Source: Novosphingobium sp. Chol11 | GTDB lineage: Bacteria; Pseudomonadota; Alphaproteobacteria; Sphingomonadales; Sphingomonadaceae | Assembly: GCA_945906105.1 (NCBI GenBank) | Contig: CAMDQO010000004.1 | Location: 82,347-146,346, forward strand | Direction of reading: 5' to 3' | DNA length: 64,000 nt | Shown: positions 55,001 through 63,905 of the stretch, in pieces | Numbering within the stretch: position 1 is the first letter of the stretch | Layout of the letters: each line of letters starts with the position of its first letter | The notes under the pieces: generated by a model | Databases searched by the model: none | What the model saw: the letters and a program-made list of their open reading frames with translations, nothing else | What the model was told of the DNA's origin: nothing | Program-made: the position numbers and the translations under genes

Positions 55001-55275
55001 AACATGTCAAGCGCGATGGGTGATGTTCCGAAGCCCGGAAAAGTCGCGTTACACTTATGCTGCACTTTTGTTGCAGTGAGCAATTATCGCAGAATCCGCA
55101 CGTCCCGTCGCGGGACGGCTGTGGACAATTTGCATAATAATACAATAATTACAGAACTTTACCGCGCAAAAAAATTCTTTGTTAATTTGCCGTTTAATAT
55201 GTAACTTCCCATAAGGATCGGGCCATATGAAACGGGCCTCCGGTCCACTTGGGGAAACTACAATTGGAGGGGCAT
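55001..55275. other. AT-rich intergenic region between serC and the small membrane gene
   Basis: Together with the serC leader this is the longest gene-free stretch (about 350 bp). 55130-55205 is strikingly AT-rich and probably holds the promoters of the divergent genes; I could not choose a clear -35/-10 pair. A 19-codon frame (ATG 55227, AAGGA upstream) ends at TAA 55284-55286, overlapping the next gene's start, so it could be a coupling leader peptide. Confidence 0.4.
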
Positions 55276-55614
55276 ATGCTCAATAAGGTCGCCGGGCTGG
55301 CACGCGTGCTGGCAATACTTCTCGCAATAGTCGCTGCGTTTGTCGCTTTGCCGACACAAGTACCGCTGGTCCTGCTGCTTTTAGGCATCATCGCTGGCTT
55401 CGCCTATACCAATGATGATTTCATCCGCTTGGTTCTGACTGCTGTAGCGCTGCCTATCGTTGGCCATGCCCTCAGCGCAGTTCCTGAAATCGGCGGACAG
55501 CTTGATGCCGTCATGGGCGGTATCGCCCTTGCGGTTGGCGGCATCCTGGCAACCCGGGTGATCATTCGCCTGTATGAAATCGTCCGCGACGATCTCATGG
55601 GCCTGGGCAAGTAA
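55276..55614 (+). CDS. Small integral membrane protein
   Basis: 112 residues; ATG 55276 has GGAGGGG 6 bp upstream. About four hydrophobic segments: VLAILLAIVAAFVALP, VPLVLLLLGIIAGFAY, LVLTAVALPIVGHALS and IALAVGGILATRVII, ending in LYEIVRDDLMGLGK. No motif is recognised. It stands alone and ends in a strong terminator. A membrane-stress or envelope function is possible but not shown. Confidence 0.75.
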   Translation: MLNKVAGLARVLAILLAIVAAFVALPTQVPLVLLLLGIIAGFAYTNDDFIRLVLTAVALPIVGHALSAVPEIGGQLDAVMGGIALAVGGILATRVIIRLYEIVRDDLMGLGK

Positions 55615-55639
55615 CAGATTAAACTTTCGTCACGCTCAG

Positions 55640-55674
55640 GAGCCTTGCGGACTGCGGTTCGCAAGGCTCTTTTG
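55640..55674 (+). terminator. Rho-independent terminator
   Basis: A perfect 10-bp stem (55640-55649 with 55660-55669; GAGCCTTGCG/CGCAAGGCTC) and TTTT follows, 25 bp past the small membrane gene's stop. Confidence 0.9.
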
Positions 55675-55746
55675 CCATTATACCTAACGCGGCATTAACC
55701 ATAATTGCACTGCTGCTTTTAACCGTGCGGGGCGCATCACCAGCCC

Positions 55747-56406
55747 ATGCGCGCGATGATAGCCCTTTTGCCGCTGATGCCCTTACTCGCAGCCTGCGGG
55801 GCGATCCCTCAGTCACGTGATCAGCAGCCCTTACGGCAATCGACCGCTGTGTTCTCCCCCCGACCCGAGGCGCAGCAGTGTCTTTCCGGCCTTGGTCAGA
55901 CCAAAGCCAGTTTCACCCCGCTGCCCGATCAGTATTACGGCGCGGGCTGCTCGACACTCGGCACGGTGCGCCTCGCCAGTCTGCGCAGCGATAATGCCCA
56001 GCTTTCGGTCAGCAACCTTGGCCCGGTCACTTGCCCTTTGGCGCAGAATTTTGCCGCATGGGCGCGCTATGGCGTTGACCGGGCGGCGCGGCAGATCCTT
56101 GGCAGCCCGCTGCAACGGATCGAGACGATGGGCAGCTACTCTTGCCGCAATGTTGCCGGAAGGGACCGCCTTTCTGCTCACGCCACCGCCAATGCCATCG
56201 ACATTTCCGCCTTCGTGCTCGCCGATGGACGGCGGATCAGCTTGAGTGGCCAGTGGGCAAGCGGTTCAGCTCAAGAACGCCGCTTCCTCACTACAATCCA
56301 CGCCTCTGCCTGCAAGCGTTTTGGCACCGTGCTCGGCCCCAATTACAACGCCGCGCATCGCGATCACTTCCATCTGGAACTGTCGCGCAGTGCGTTCTGC
56401 CACTGA
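55747..56406 (+). CDS. Extensin-like lipoprotein
   Basis: 219 residues with a lipoprotein signal (LLAAC, Cys at about residue 17). The mature domain has four more cysteines in the order CLSGLG, GAGCSTLG, GPVTCPLAQ and YSCRNVAG, then AHATANAIDISAFVLADGR and NYNAAHRDHFHLELS near the end, the hallmark of extensin-like_C (PF06904). The His/Asp set resembles a peptidase of the LAS/VanY group, so an envelope hydrolase role is possible. Confidence 0.87.
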   Translation: MRAMIALLPLMPLLAACGAIPQSRDQQPLRQSTAVFSPRPEAQQCLSGLGQTKASFTPLPDQYYGAGCSTLGTVRLASLRSDNAQLSVSNLGPVTCPLAQNFAAWARYGVDRAARQILGSPLQRIETMGSYSCRNVAGRDRLSAHATANAIDISAFVLADGRRISLSGQWASGSAQERRFLTTIHASACKRFGTVLGPNYNAAHRDHFHLELSRSAFCH

Positions 56407-56409
56407 GAT

Positions 56410-57183
56410 TCAGTCTTTGCGATCAAGCTGGCGCAGCACTTCTGAGATCACCGAAGGGTCATTGGCAAAGCCCATGTGTGCGCAGCGCATGGCAACCGCG
56501 CGGTCACGTTCGCCGGGGCGTCCGCAAGCCGAACGAGGCGAGACAACCCCATCGCGCGGGCTCCATAGAGCCACCGTCGGCACCGGAGGTTTGCTGGCAG
56601 AGTCACTGCCGATCGGCGGCGCATCAACACTGTGGCCGGTGATGAACTGATAAGCGCGCCAGGCATTGTTGGCGTGCCGGTCCCCTGAAAAGGGCGTGCC
56701 AAGGGTGATCACGCTGGACACCTTGTGCGGCAGCTGCTTCGCCGCCTCACGCGCGAACAACCCGCCCAGAGACCAGCCGACCAGAGCCACCGGGGCGCCG
56801 GTTTCCTGTGCCTGCGCCTCGATCCGCTCAATCAGAAACGCGAAATTTTCAGGGGTCGGGCCAAGGTTGAAACCCATGCCCCAATCACGCACCTTGTGTC
56901 CGGCGAGGCCCAGCGCAGAGCCCATCCGTGCCATGCGGAGCGGGTGTGAGCCAAATCCGGGCAACAGCATGACCGGCTGCGGACGCTCGGCGGGATGGAT
57001 GCGCGGCAGGCGGCGGGCGACCATGCCGAAGCTGGCCAGTTCGCCCCACAGCAAATGCGCGCGCGGTCCGCTAACACCCTGCGGACGCGGCTCACGCGCC
57101 AGTGCCGCGCGGCGCGCGATCTCATCGCCCCAAGCCCGACTGCGCAAACGAACTTCGCTGCTCCAAGTGTTAAATTCGGCCAT
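56410..57183 (-). CDS. Alpha/beta hydrolase (lipase-like)
   Basis: 257 residues, no signal peptide. The oxyanion segment is MLLPGFGSHPLRM, the nucleophile elbow ALVGWSLGGLFAREAAK (about residues 135-151), Asp in ALWSPRDGVVSP and His in CAHMGFANDPSV. The last strand-helix order is canonical. The substrate is unknown; the family includes esterases and depolymerases. It is convergent with the extensin-like gene (3-bp gap). Confidence 0.85.
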   Translation of the reverse strand: MAEFNTWSSEVRLRSRAWGDEIARRAALAREPRPQGVSGPRAHLLWGELASFGMVARRLPRIHPAERPQPVMLLPGFGSHPLRMARMGSALGLAGHKVRDWGMGFNLGPTPENFAFLIERIEAQAQETGAPVALVGWSLGGLFAREAAKQLPHKVSSVITLGTPFSGDRHANNAWRAYQFITGHSVDAPPIGSDSASKPPVPTVALWSPRDGVVSPRSACGRPGERDRAVAMRCAHMGFANDPSVISEVLRQLDRKD

Positions 57184-57332
57184 GCATCGATCCTGCCATC
57201 CGCTTCCCTAACCCTTGGTGAACGAGGGAAAACAAAGGGCGATAAGGCTATCATATTATTGTTACAGCACAAGGACAGTGGTGAAAAAACCACCCCATTG
57301 CGGAACGCATACGGAACGGCCATAGCTGGGCG

Positions 57333-59522
57333 ATGGCCGAAATCATCATCCGCCGCGGGCTTGAAGAGCCTGATACCTCGGCCAGCTTTGTCCCGCACAA
57401 GCCGCAGCGACCTGCCAAGGTGGAGCCGGGCAAGGCTTTCCGCATCGTCTCGGAATACCAGCCGGCGGGCGACCAGCCGACAGCCATCGCCGATCTCGTC
57501 GCCGGAATTGGCGAGCAAGACCGCACGCAGGTGCTGCTCGGCGTTACCGGCAGCGGCAAGACTTTCACCATGGCCAAGGTGATCGAACAGTTGCAGCGCC
57601 CTGCCCTGATCCTTGCCCCCAACAAGATCCTCGCCGCGCAGCTTTATGGCGAATTTCGCAGTTTCTTCCCTGACAATGCGGTGGAGTTTTTCGTCTCCTA
57701 TTACGATTACTATCAGCCCGAAGCCTATGTGCCGCGCAGCGATACCTACATCGAGAAGGAAAGCTCGGTGAACGAGGCGATTGACCGGATGCGCCATTCG
57801 GCCACACGTTCGCTGCTCGAACGCGATGATGTGATCATCGTCGCCTCGGTCAGCTGCATCTATGGCATCGGTTCGGTCGAGACCTATTCGGCGATGATTT
57901 TCGACCTCAAGAAGGGGGCGACGCAGGACCAGCGTGAGATCATCCGCAAGCTCGTCGCCCTGCAATACAAACGCAACGACACTGCTTTCGCCCGGGGCAA
58001 TTTCCGGGTGCGCGGGGATAGTCTGGAACTGTTCCCCAGCCACCTTGAAGACACGGCCTGGCGGATCAGCTTTTTCGGCGATGACATCGAGGCGATCAGT
58101 GAATTCGATCCGCTGACCGGCAAGAAAGGCGCGAGCCTTGATACGGTGCGGGTCTATGCCAATTCGCACTATGTCACGCCGGGGCCGACGATGAAGCAGG
58201 CGGCGGACGCCATCCGCTTTGAACTGGCCGAGCGGCTGAAAGAGCTGGAGATCGAGGGCAAGTTGCTCGAGGCCCAGCGGCTTGAGCAGCGCACCAATTT
58301 CGATCTGGAGATGATCGCCGCCACCGGCAGTTGCGCCGGGATCGAGAACTACAGCCGCTTCCTCACCGGACGCCTGCCGGGCGAACCGCCGCCGACGCTG
58401 TTTGAATATCTGCCCGACAACGCCCTGCTGTTTGTCGATGAAAGCCACCAGACGGTACCGCAGATCGGCGCGATGTCCAAAGGCGATCACCGCCGCAAGA
58501 TCACGCTCGCCGAATATGGCTTTCGCCTGCCCAGCTGCATCGACAACCGCCCCTTGCGCTTCAACGAATGGGACGCAATGCGCCCGCAGACGGTGGCGGT
58601 TTCGGCGACACCGGGTAAGTGGGAAATGGAAGAGGCCAGCGGCGTTTTTGCCGAACAGGTGATCCGCCCCACCGGGCTGATTGATCCGCCGGTCTTCATC
58701 CGCCCCGTCGAAGACCAAGTGCAGGATTGCATCGAAGAATGCCGCAAGGTGGCCTTGGCGGGCTATCGCACGCTCGTCACCACGCTGACCAAGCGCATGG
58801 CCGAAGACCTCACCGAATTCATGCACGAAGCGGGCCTGCGCGTGCGCTATATGCACAGCGATGTCGAGACGCTCGAACGCATCGAACTGATCCGCGATTT
58901 GCGGCGCGGGGTCTATGATGTGCTGGTGGGGATCAACTTGCTGCGCGAAGGCCTCGACATTCCCGAATGCGGACTTGTGGCCATTCTCGATGCCGACAAG
59001 GAAGGCTTCCTGCGCAGCGAAACCTCATTGATCCAGACCATTGGGCGGGCGGCGCGCAATGTCGATGGCCGGGTGATCCTCTATGCTGATCGCATCACCG
59101 GATCGATGGAACGCGCCATCGCTGAAACCGATCGCCGCCGCGAAAAGCAGCACGCGTTCAACGTGGAACACGGCATCACCCCCGAAAGCATCAAACGCGG
59201 CATCGCCGACATCATCGCCGATACCGCCAGCCGAGACGGCGTGCTGGTCGAGCTTGAAGACGATTCCCGCAACCACCTCGTCGGGCATAATCTGCGCAGT
59301 TACATCGAGGAACTGGAAGGCCGGATGCGCAATGCGGCGGCCGATCTGGAGTTCGAGGAAGCAGGCCGCTTGCGCGATGAAATCCGGCGGCTGGAAGCGG
59401 ATGAACTGGGAATTCCCGACGGTGAGAAGCGCGCGCCGCTGGTCGGGCGCAGCAATGAGGGCAAGCCGGGGACGCGGAAAGGGCGGTTTGGCAAGCAGGG
59501 CAAGACGAAGTGGGGGCGGTAG
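57333..59522 (+). CDS. uvrB: UvrABC excision nuclease subunit B
   Basis: 729 residues. Walker A is [16 protein letters not shown] (about residues 68-83), the DNA-wedge beta-hairpin [16 protein letters not shown]-like DESHQTVP, helicase motif [17 protein letters not shown], and a UVR domain at the end ([19 protein letters not shown]). It is the damage-verifying helicase of nucleotide excision repair. The C-terminal tail is Gly/Lys/Arg-rich. Confidence 0.97.
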   Translation: MAEIIIRRGLEEPDTSASFVPHKPQRPAKVEPGKAFRIVSEYQPAGDQPTAIADLVAGIGEQDRTQVLLGVTGSGKTFTMAKVIEQLQRPALILAPNKILAAQLYGEFRSFFPDNAVEFFVSYYDYYQPEAYVPRSDTYIEKESSVNEAIDRMRHSATRSLLERDDVIIVASVSCIYGIGSVETYSAMIFDLKKGATQDQREIIRKLVALQYKRNDTAFARGNFRVRGDSLELFPSHLEDTAWRISFFGDDIEAISEFDPLTGKKGASLDTVRVYANSHYVTPGPTMKQAADAIRFELAERLKELEIEGKLLEAQRLEQRTNFDLEMIAATGSCAGIENYSRFLTGRLPGEPPPTLFEYLPDNALLFVDESHQTVPQIGAMSKGDHRRKITLAEYGFRLPSCIDNRPLRFNEWDAMRPQTVAVSATPGKWEMEEASGVFAEQVIRPTGLIDPPVFIRPVEDQVQDCIEECRKVALAGYRTLVTTLTKRMAEDLTEFMHEAGLRVRYMHSDVETLERIELIRDLRRGVYDVLVGINLLREGLDIPECGLVAILDADKEGFLRSETSLIQTIGRAARNVDGRVILYADRITGSMERAIAETDRRREKQHAFNVEHGITPESIKRGIADIIADTASRDGVLVELEDDSRNHLVGHNLRSYIEELEGRMRNAAADLEFEEAGRLRDEIRRLEADELGIPDGEKRAPLVGRSNEGKPGTRKGRFGKQGKTKWGR

Positions 59523-59535
59523 AAAGTATTTTTCC

Positions 59536-59573
59536 TTGACAAATGCAAGCGCTTTTGTTAGATAAATGCAAGC
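59536..59573 (+). promoter_or_regulatory. vapBC promoter with paired operator repeats
   Basis: TTGACA (59536-59541), a 17-bp spacer and TAGATA (59559-59564) form a strong sigma-70 promoter. AAATGCAAGC occurs twice, at 59541-59550 and 59564-59573, 23 bp apart and flanking the spacer, with AAGCGCTT between. The repeats are likely binding sites for the antitoxin or antitoxin-toxin complex. Confidence 0.7.
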
Positions 59574-59588
59574 AATTGGAGCTTTGTC

Positions 59589-59831
59589 ATGCCATCGCTG
59601 ACCATCAAGGACATTGACGAAAAACAGTATCGGGGACTCGTCGAGGACGCGCGCAGCAATGGCCGGTCGCTTGCTGCCGAAATGCGCGCCATGATCGCCG
59701 AGCGGGATCGCGCGCGCGAAGTGGCCAGGTCGGTCGCCCGGATGCGCGAACTTCGCGAACAGTCGAAGGGCTTGCTCGGTCCATGGCCCGACAGTGTCGC
59801 CCTGATCCGTGCTGTCAGGGATGAAGAATGA
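59589..59831 (+). CDS. FitA/VapB-type antitoxin (ribbon-helix-helix)
   Basis: 80 residues. MPSLTIKDIDEKQYRGLVEDA and GRSLAAEMRAMI form a ribbon-helix-helix DNA-binding domain like FitA; the C-terminal part (about 45-80) is a charged tail that would wrap the toxin. It overlaps the toxin gene by 4 bp. Self-repression through the upstream repeats is expected from the family. Confidence 0.9.
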   Translation: MPSLTIKDIDEKQYRGLVEDARSNGRSLAAEMRAMIAERDRAREVARSVARMRELREQSKGLLGPWPDSVALIRAVRDEE

Positions 59832-60250
59832 TCGCCATTGACGCCAGTCTGGCGGTCAAGTGGTATCGGGCGGAACAATTCAGCCTTGAAGCAACCGCGC
59901 TGTTCGAAACCAATGCCGGCGATCTCGTCGCCCCAGATCTGTTCGCGATCGAAGTGGTAAGTGCGCTCGTGCGCAATGCCAACGCGGTCAAGGCGTCAAG
60001 CGGAACGATGGAACAGTGCATCGCTGCCTTTGCCGCAGAACTGGAACTGGGTTCGATCAAGCTAATCCGATTGACCGCGCAAAGTGTCACCGATGCTGCG
60101 AGATTGGCCCTCGATCTCGGCCACCCGCTCAAGGATTGCATCTACCTCGCGCTGGCGATGGAATTGGGATGCGATCTGGTGACGTGTGATGCGCGGTTTG
60201 CGGCGAAGGCGAAGGGGGTTTGGGCCGGGGTGCGGGTGCTGGGGGATTAG
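59828..60250 (+). CDS. VapC-type PIN-domain toxin
   Basis: 140 residues. PIN-domain acidic residues: Asp5 in MIAIDASLAVKWY, Glu at about 43 in FAIEVVSALVRN, Asp at about 104 in LKDCIYLALA and Asp at about 120 in LVTCDARFAAKA. Such enzymes cut tRNA or rRNA when free of antitoxin. Its neighbours downstream are AT-richer, so it may mark the start of an accessory patch. Confidence 0.92.
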   Translation: MIAIDASLAVKWYRAEQFSLEATALFETNAGDLVAPDLFAIEVVSALVRNANAVKASSGTMEQCIAAFAAELELGSIKLIRLTAQSVTDAARLALDLGHPLKDCIYLALAMELGCDLVTCDARFAAKAKGVWAGVRVLGD

Positions 60251-60270
60251 AGGAAATGGTAATTAGGCAC

Positions 60271-60804
60271 ATGAGAGCAATCTTCGTGTTTTTCGGATTA
60301 GTTACAGCCGCCTGCAGCGCATCTTCGACCGATGTTGCCATGAAAGAAATCGTGTTTCGTGGCGAGCTTGTTCGCTTCCAAATTCCAAAAGACTGGATGG
60401 AAGAATATGGTCCCGAAGGCGGTGGAATTTTTTATGGAAACTATCCCGATGCTGGCACGCTACGCTTGGACATCATCACCGCAGAGTCGCCCAAAAATCT
60501 AGGTCCAGAAGAGCCCTTTGAGTTAATCAGAGGCATCAAGGGCGTTGATGTAAATAACATCCGACACCTTCCAAATAGCAATGCAATGGCAAGTAAAATA
60601 ATTCACACGAGTGAGCGTGGCACCCCAATTACTATGTATTGGTGGTATTTAAGCAATTTCGTCCCGCCAAAACACGTACGACTTGCAAACTTTTCATACA
60701 CTGTTCTCACGTCGCAAGAACATGATGAGAAGACGATCAGCGAGGTAAGGATGCTTGCAAAATCGATTGAACAGGCCGAGTTTCACCCCACCATTGGTGA
60801 ATAA
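60271..60804 (+). CDS. AT-rich lipoprotein, unknown
   Basis: 177 residues from ATG 60271; ATG 60256 (residues VIRH more) is the alternative. The signal MRAIFVFFGLVTAAC ends in a weak lipobox. The mature part is a soluble alpha/beta domain with no recognised motif (QIPKDWMEEYGPEGGG, WWYLSNFVPPKHV). Its base composition and codon use (many AAA, AAT, TTT) differ sharply from uvrB upstream, which suggests transfer. Confidence 0.65.
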   Translation: MRAIFVFFGLVTAACSASSTDVAMKEIVFRGELVRFQIPKDWMEEYGPEGGGIFYGNYPDAGTLRLDIITAESPKNLGPEEPFELIRGIKGVDVNNIRHLPNSNAMASKIIHTSERGTPITMYWWYLSNFVPPKHVRLANFSYTVLTSQEHDEKTISEVRMLAKSIEQAEFHPTIGE

Positions 60805-60987
60805 GACGCGATGGCGACAAGGCCTGACTTGGCTAACAAGCGCTATTCTCAGCTCTGTCGAGATATGGCAACCAGACACTGGGAACGCTTACCTCCCGTT
60901 CTGGGAGCACTTGGGATTGATTTGACGGTGCAAAACAAGGTAACTTAGCCTCTCGAACTTTGCAGCAATCAACGGACAGAATTTTCC
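60805..60987. other. Short gene-poor stretch
   Basis: About 180 bp with one 45-codon open frame (60811-60948; MATRPDLANKRYSQL...) without a recognisable ribosome binding site, repeat or terminator. Kept as uncertain. Confidence 0.3.
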
Positions 60988-61140
60988 ATGCACCACAAAC
61001 GCCACCGCGCTCGAAATGCACGAGCCGGATGCAAGATGTGCAAGCCGTGGAAGGTCAATGGCTACAGCACCGCCGCCTATGAGGGCGAGAAGTTCAGCGA
61101 CCATCGGCGACGGCTTGTCACTGCGGAAATGATGACATGA
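60988..61140 (+). CDS. 50-residue protein with Cys-x2-Cys, orphan
   Basis: Starts MHHKRHRARNARAGCKMCKP and has WKVNGYSTAAYEG, ending in EMMT. The very basic start followed by GCKMCKPWK looks like half of a zinc ribbon. Small proteins with RNARAGCKMCKPWK-like starts are a recurring type near mobile genes in alphaproteobacteria as I recall. No strong ribosome binding site (only ACAGAATT). Function unknown. Confidence 0.5.
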   Translation: MHHKRHRARNARAGCKMCKPWKVNGYSTAAYEGEKFSDHRRRLVTAEMMT

Positions 61141-61240
61141 CCATGGCCAGACACAAGAACCGCTTGCGATATTAGCCGCAAGCAGCCCGATCACTCCTGA
61201 ACTGGCTGACGACTTGCTGCACATCGCAAGGTGCATCGTT

Positions 61241-61477
61241 ATGTCTCGTTCCCGCCGCAAGACGCCAATTTCTGGCATTACCACCGCCCAGAGCGATCAT
61301 CCCTGGAAGAAGATGGCGGCGCGCAAATTGCGGCACCGCTCCAAGCAGGAACTCAATACCTCGCTTGATGGTGATCGTTTCGCTGGAAAGCGCTGGGATC
61401 TCGTCAATCCCTGGTCTTCGGAGAAGGACGGCAAAGACTGGATGAGCAATCCCGATCCTCGCTGGATGCGCAAGTAG
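61241..61477 (+). CDS. 78-residue basic protein, orphan
   Basis: From ATG 61241: MSRSRRKTPISGITTAQSDH, then many Lys/Arg/Trp residues and the ending NPDPRWMRK. The start is typical of a family of short basic proteins often found beside toxin-antitoxin genes and transposons (MSRSRRKTPI). The longer TTG start at 61214 lacks support. Probably an RNA- or DNA-binding protein by composition; the function is not known. Confidence 0.65.
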   Translation: MSRSRRKTPISGITTAQSDHPWKKMAARKLRHRSKQELNTSLDGDRFAGKRWDLVNPWSSEKDGKDWMSNPDPRWMRK

Positions 61478-61539
61478 GCGGGGAGCGAGAGCGGAGCCAT
61501 CTTGCCTTGCGCGACTCGCATGAGCAAAGAGACGGTCTG

Positions 61540-62109
61540 ATGACTCACAGCCGCCTGACCCTCGCACTCCTCCTCACCCTCGCCGCATGTTCCCCATCGG
61601 GGAACCAGCCGCAGGAGCCGCTCGATGCCCAGCGCGTAGCTTTGCCCAGCGAGTCCCTGCCGCCTGAATTACCACCCAAACAGCCTGATGGTGCGGTGTG
61701 GCAGAGCGTGGGCGCGGACAAGATCGCTTTCGGCGTTCCCGGAGCCGCGCCGCTGCTCACGATCACCTGCTTGCACGAAGGCACCCCATCTGCACAGCTG
61801 CGTTTCGCCCGCTACACCCGCGCTGAGGCGGGGGCGAAGGCGCTGTTTGCCTTGGAGGGCAACGGCCATGTTGCGCGGCTGGCGCTTGATGTGGTGCGCG
61901 CCGGTGATCCAGGGGAGTGGCAGGGCACAGCCAGCGCCTTTGACGAGGCGGTGGAGGCGATCAAGGGCCGCGCGGCGGTGACGGCTACGCTTCCGGGCGG
62001 CGGCTCGCTGAAATTGCCGGTGAGCGATCTTCCCGGCACGCTGCTCGATCAGTGCCGGGGCAGCGCGGTGCTGCCGACTGCGGTTCCGTCGACAGTTCCG
62101 GGCACCTGA
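61540..62109 (+). CDS. Lipoprotein, unknown
   Basis: 189 residues from ATG 61540 with the lipobox LAAC (Cys at residue 17), followed by a Pro/Gln/Glu-rich linker. The domain has two further cysteines (ITCLHEG, DQCRGS) likely to form a disulfide, and alternating strands (QLRFARYTRAE, AFALEG-like, VTATLPGGGSL). Not recognised. Its GC content returns to that of the chromosome, so the AT-rich patch ends before it. Confidence 0.72.
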   Translation: MTHSRLTLALLLTLAACSPSGNQPQEPLDAQRVALPSESLPPELPPKQPDGAVWQSVGADKIAFGVPGAAPLLTITCLHEGTPSAQLRFARYTRAEAGAKALFALEGNGHVARLALDVVRAGDPGEWQGTASAFDEAVEAIKGRAAVTATLPGGGSLKLPVSDLPGTLLDQCRGSAVLPTAVPSTVPGT

Positions 62110-62139
62110 TAAAACGCACATGAAAAGGCGCCGCACATG

Positions 62140-62176
62140 AAAAAGCGGGGGAAGGCCTAAGCCGTCCCCCGCCTTT
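62140..62176 (-). terminator. Rho-independent terminator of the adhesin gene
   Basis: 8-bp stem GCGGGGGA/TCCCCCGC (62145-62152 with 62165-62172) with TTTTT on the minus strand. It ends 23 bp downstream of the adhesin stop and also faces the lipoprotein gene. Confidence 0.8.
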
Positions 62177-62198
62177 CAAGTATTCTGACTTCAGAGGA

Positions 62199-63866
62199 TC
62201 AGAAGCCGAAGGTCAGGCCAACGCGGCCGGCTGTTTTGCCGCCCTTGTTGAAACCAGTCGCAACACCGGCGTTGATTGCAACGCTTGGCGTGACGAGTGC
62301 GTTCAGCTGGAACGAACCAGCATAGGCACCGTCATAGGCAGCGACGTTGGCGGTGAAGCTCACCTTCTTGTCGGGCAGGAAGGTCGCGCCGCCCATGGCA
62401 ACCGCAATGGCGGTCGATGCGGCGGTGTAGTCTTCAAGCACGGCAACGCGTGAGGTCAGCGCGTTAAGGTTGGCATTCACCCCGTTGATCTGCGTTTGCA
62501 GACCGGTCACCGCTGCGGCACGGGCATTTTCTTCAGCAGCAATGCGCGTGGTCAGGGTAACATCAGCAGCCGCGCGGGTGGTTGCTTCGTTGTTGATGTT
62601 GGTCTGCAGCACAACGTCAGCAGCGGCGCGAGTGGTCGCTTCGTTGTTGATGTTGGTTTGCAGCGTGTTGTCAGCCGCGATGCGGGCAGCCGCTTCGTTG
62701 TTAATGTTGGTCTGCAGCGTGTTGTCAGCCGCGATACGAGCCGCTGCTTCGGCATCGAGCTGGCCCTTGTTCACAGCATCAAAAGCACCAACACCGTTGG
62801 CGACATTGACGATGCGGCGTTCGGAACCAGCAGCGCCGACCGAAACGGTGTTCGCCACGTTGGCAACCGAACCGGAACCCAGAGCAACGCTATTTGCTGC
62901 TGTTGCTGACGAAAGCTCACCAATCGCGATGGCACCAGCGGCATTGGCATTGGCCTGATAACCAGCTGCAAAAGCCGAAGCGCCGTTCGCCGTGGCATCA
63001 GTGCCTAGGGCAACCGCACCGCGACCGACTGCGGTGTTGGCATTACCGATGGCAACCGCGCCGAGCCCGTTGGCACCGTTATCGGTACCCACCGCAACCG
63101 AGCCCTGTCCGACCGCGCCGTTGGCCCAGCCCGAAGCATTTGCGCCGATGCCGCTGGCGACGTTGCCGTTACCAGCCGAGACCGCACCGTTGGCGAGCGC
63201 CTGGTTGGAGTTGCCCACGGCGACCGCGCCGGTGCCGGTGGCAAGGTTCGTTCCGCTACCAATCGTGACTGTATTGGCACCACCAGAGTTCTGGCCGTTG
63301 CCGATCACAACGGCATTATTGGATCCCAGCAGGGCATTCGAATTCTGACCGACAACAGTTGCACCATCAGCTCCGACATTGGCATTGGCACCAACCGCGG
63401 TGCCGCCGTTCGCGTTCACTTCGGCCCGACCGCCGATGGCAACGATGTTGGAACCGGCGTTGACCGGATCACCTGGCGTATTGAAGGCAAAGCCCGAGCC
63501 GGCGCGCGCTGTCGTGCCGATTGCCACGGTGTTAGACCCGACGGCGGTCGCACCGGCACCTACCGCGATTGCCGAATTGATACCAACGTTCAATGGGTTG
63601 GCCGTGCCGGAGAACCTGGCATTGGCAGTATTACCAATGGCGACGGCGTTATCTTGTGCCGTCGTATTATAGCCGACAGCAACCGTAGCGAAGATTGGGT
63701 TGGCAGGCCCCGGACCAGTTGCCGTGGCACCTTCACCGATAGCGACACCGCCAGCCTGATCAGCCGTAGCATTGACGCCGCAAGCCAGTGCGCTGGTCCC
63801 GGAACCGACTGCACCGCCGTCAGTATCGCCTGCACCCACTACACCATCGTCATGGCTTTGTTGCAT
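62199..63866 (-). CDS. YadA-like trimeric autotransporter adhesin, signal peptide not seen
   Basis: 555 residues. About residues 30-360 are left-handed beta-roll head repeats with SVAIG/AVAIGxxA-type units; residues about 375-480 are a coiled-coil stalk with four near-identical segments (AARIAADNTLQTNINNE, TTRAAADVVLQTNINNE); the last 80 residues are the beta-barrel anchor (AIAVAMGGATFLP...GRVGLTFGF with terminal Phe). The start ATG 63866 has GGAG upstream, but MQQSHDDGVVGAGDTDGG is not a signal peptide. Either the true start is in another frame after an indel, or the gene is a truncated copy. Confidence 0.85.
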   Translation of the reverse strand: MQQSHDDGVVGAGDTDGGAVGSGTSALACGVNATADQAGGVAIGEGATATGPGPANPIFATVAVGYNTTAQDNAVAIGNTANARFSGTANPLNVGINSAIAVGAGATAVGSNTVAIGTTARAGSGFAFNTPGDPVNAGSNIVAIGGRAEVNANGGTAVGANANVGADGATVVGQNSNALLGSNNAVVIGNGQNSGGANTVTIGSGTNLATGTGAVAVGNSNQALANGAVSAGNGNVASGIGANASGWANGAVGQGSVAVGTDNGANGLGAVAIGNANTAVGRGAVALGTDATANGASAFAAGYQANANAAGAIAIGELSSATAANSVALGSGSVANVANTVSVGAAGSERRIVNVANGVGAFDAVNKGQLDAEAAARIAADNTLQTNINNEAAARIAADNTLQTNINNEATTRAAADVVLQTNINNEATTRAAADVTLTTRIAAEENARAAAVTGLQTQINGVNANLNALTSRVAVLEDYTAASTAIAVAMGGATFLPDKKVSFTANVAAYDGAYAGSFQLNALVTPSVAINAGVATGFNKGGKTAGRVGLTFGF

Positions 63867-63905
63867 AACTCCGCGCGGGCCTGAACCATCCTTTATTTAG
63901 GATTA

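Noticed and set aside
56832..58856. 674-codon frame antisense to uvrB
   Set aside because: Shadow of uvrB; no ribosome binding site or motif.
60811..60948. 45-codon frame in the accessory patch
   Set aside because: No ribosome binding site, no motif and no coupling; kept only as a remark in the gene-poor stretch.
62470..63884. Low-complexity open frames on the plus strand opposite the adhesin
   Set aside because: They mirror the adhesin's repeats; no signals of their own.
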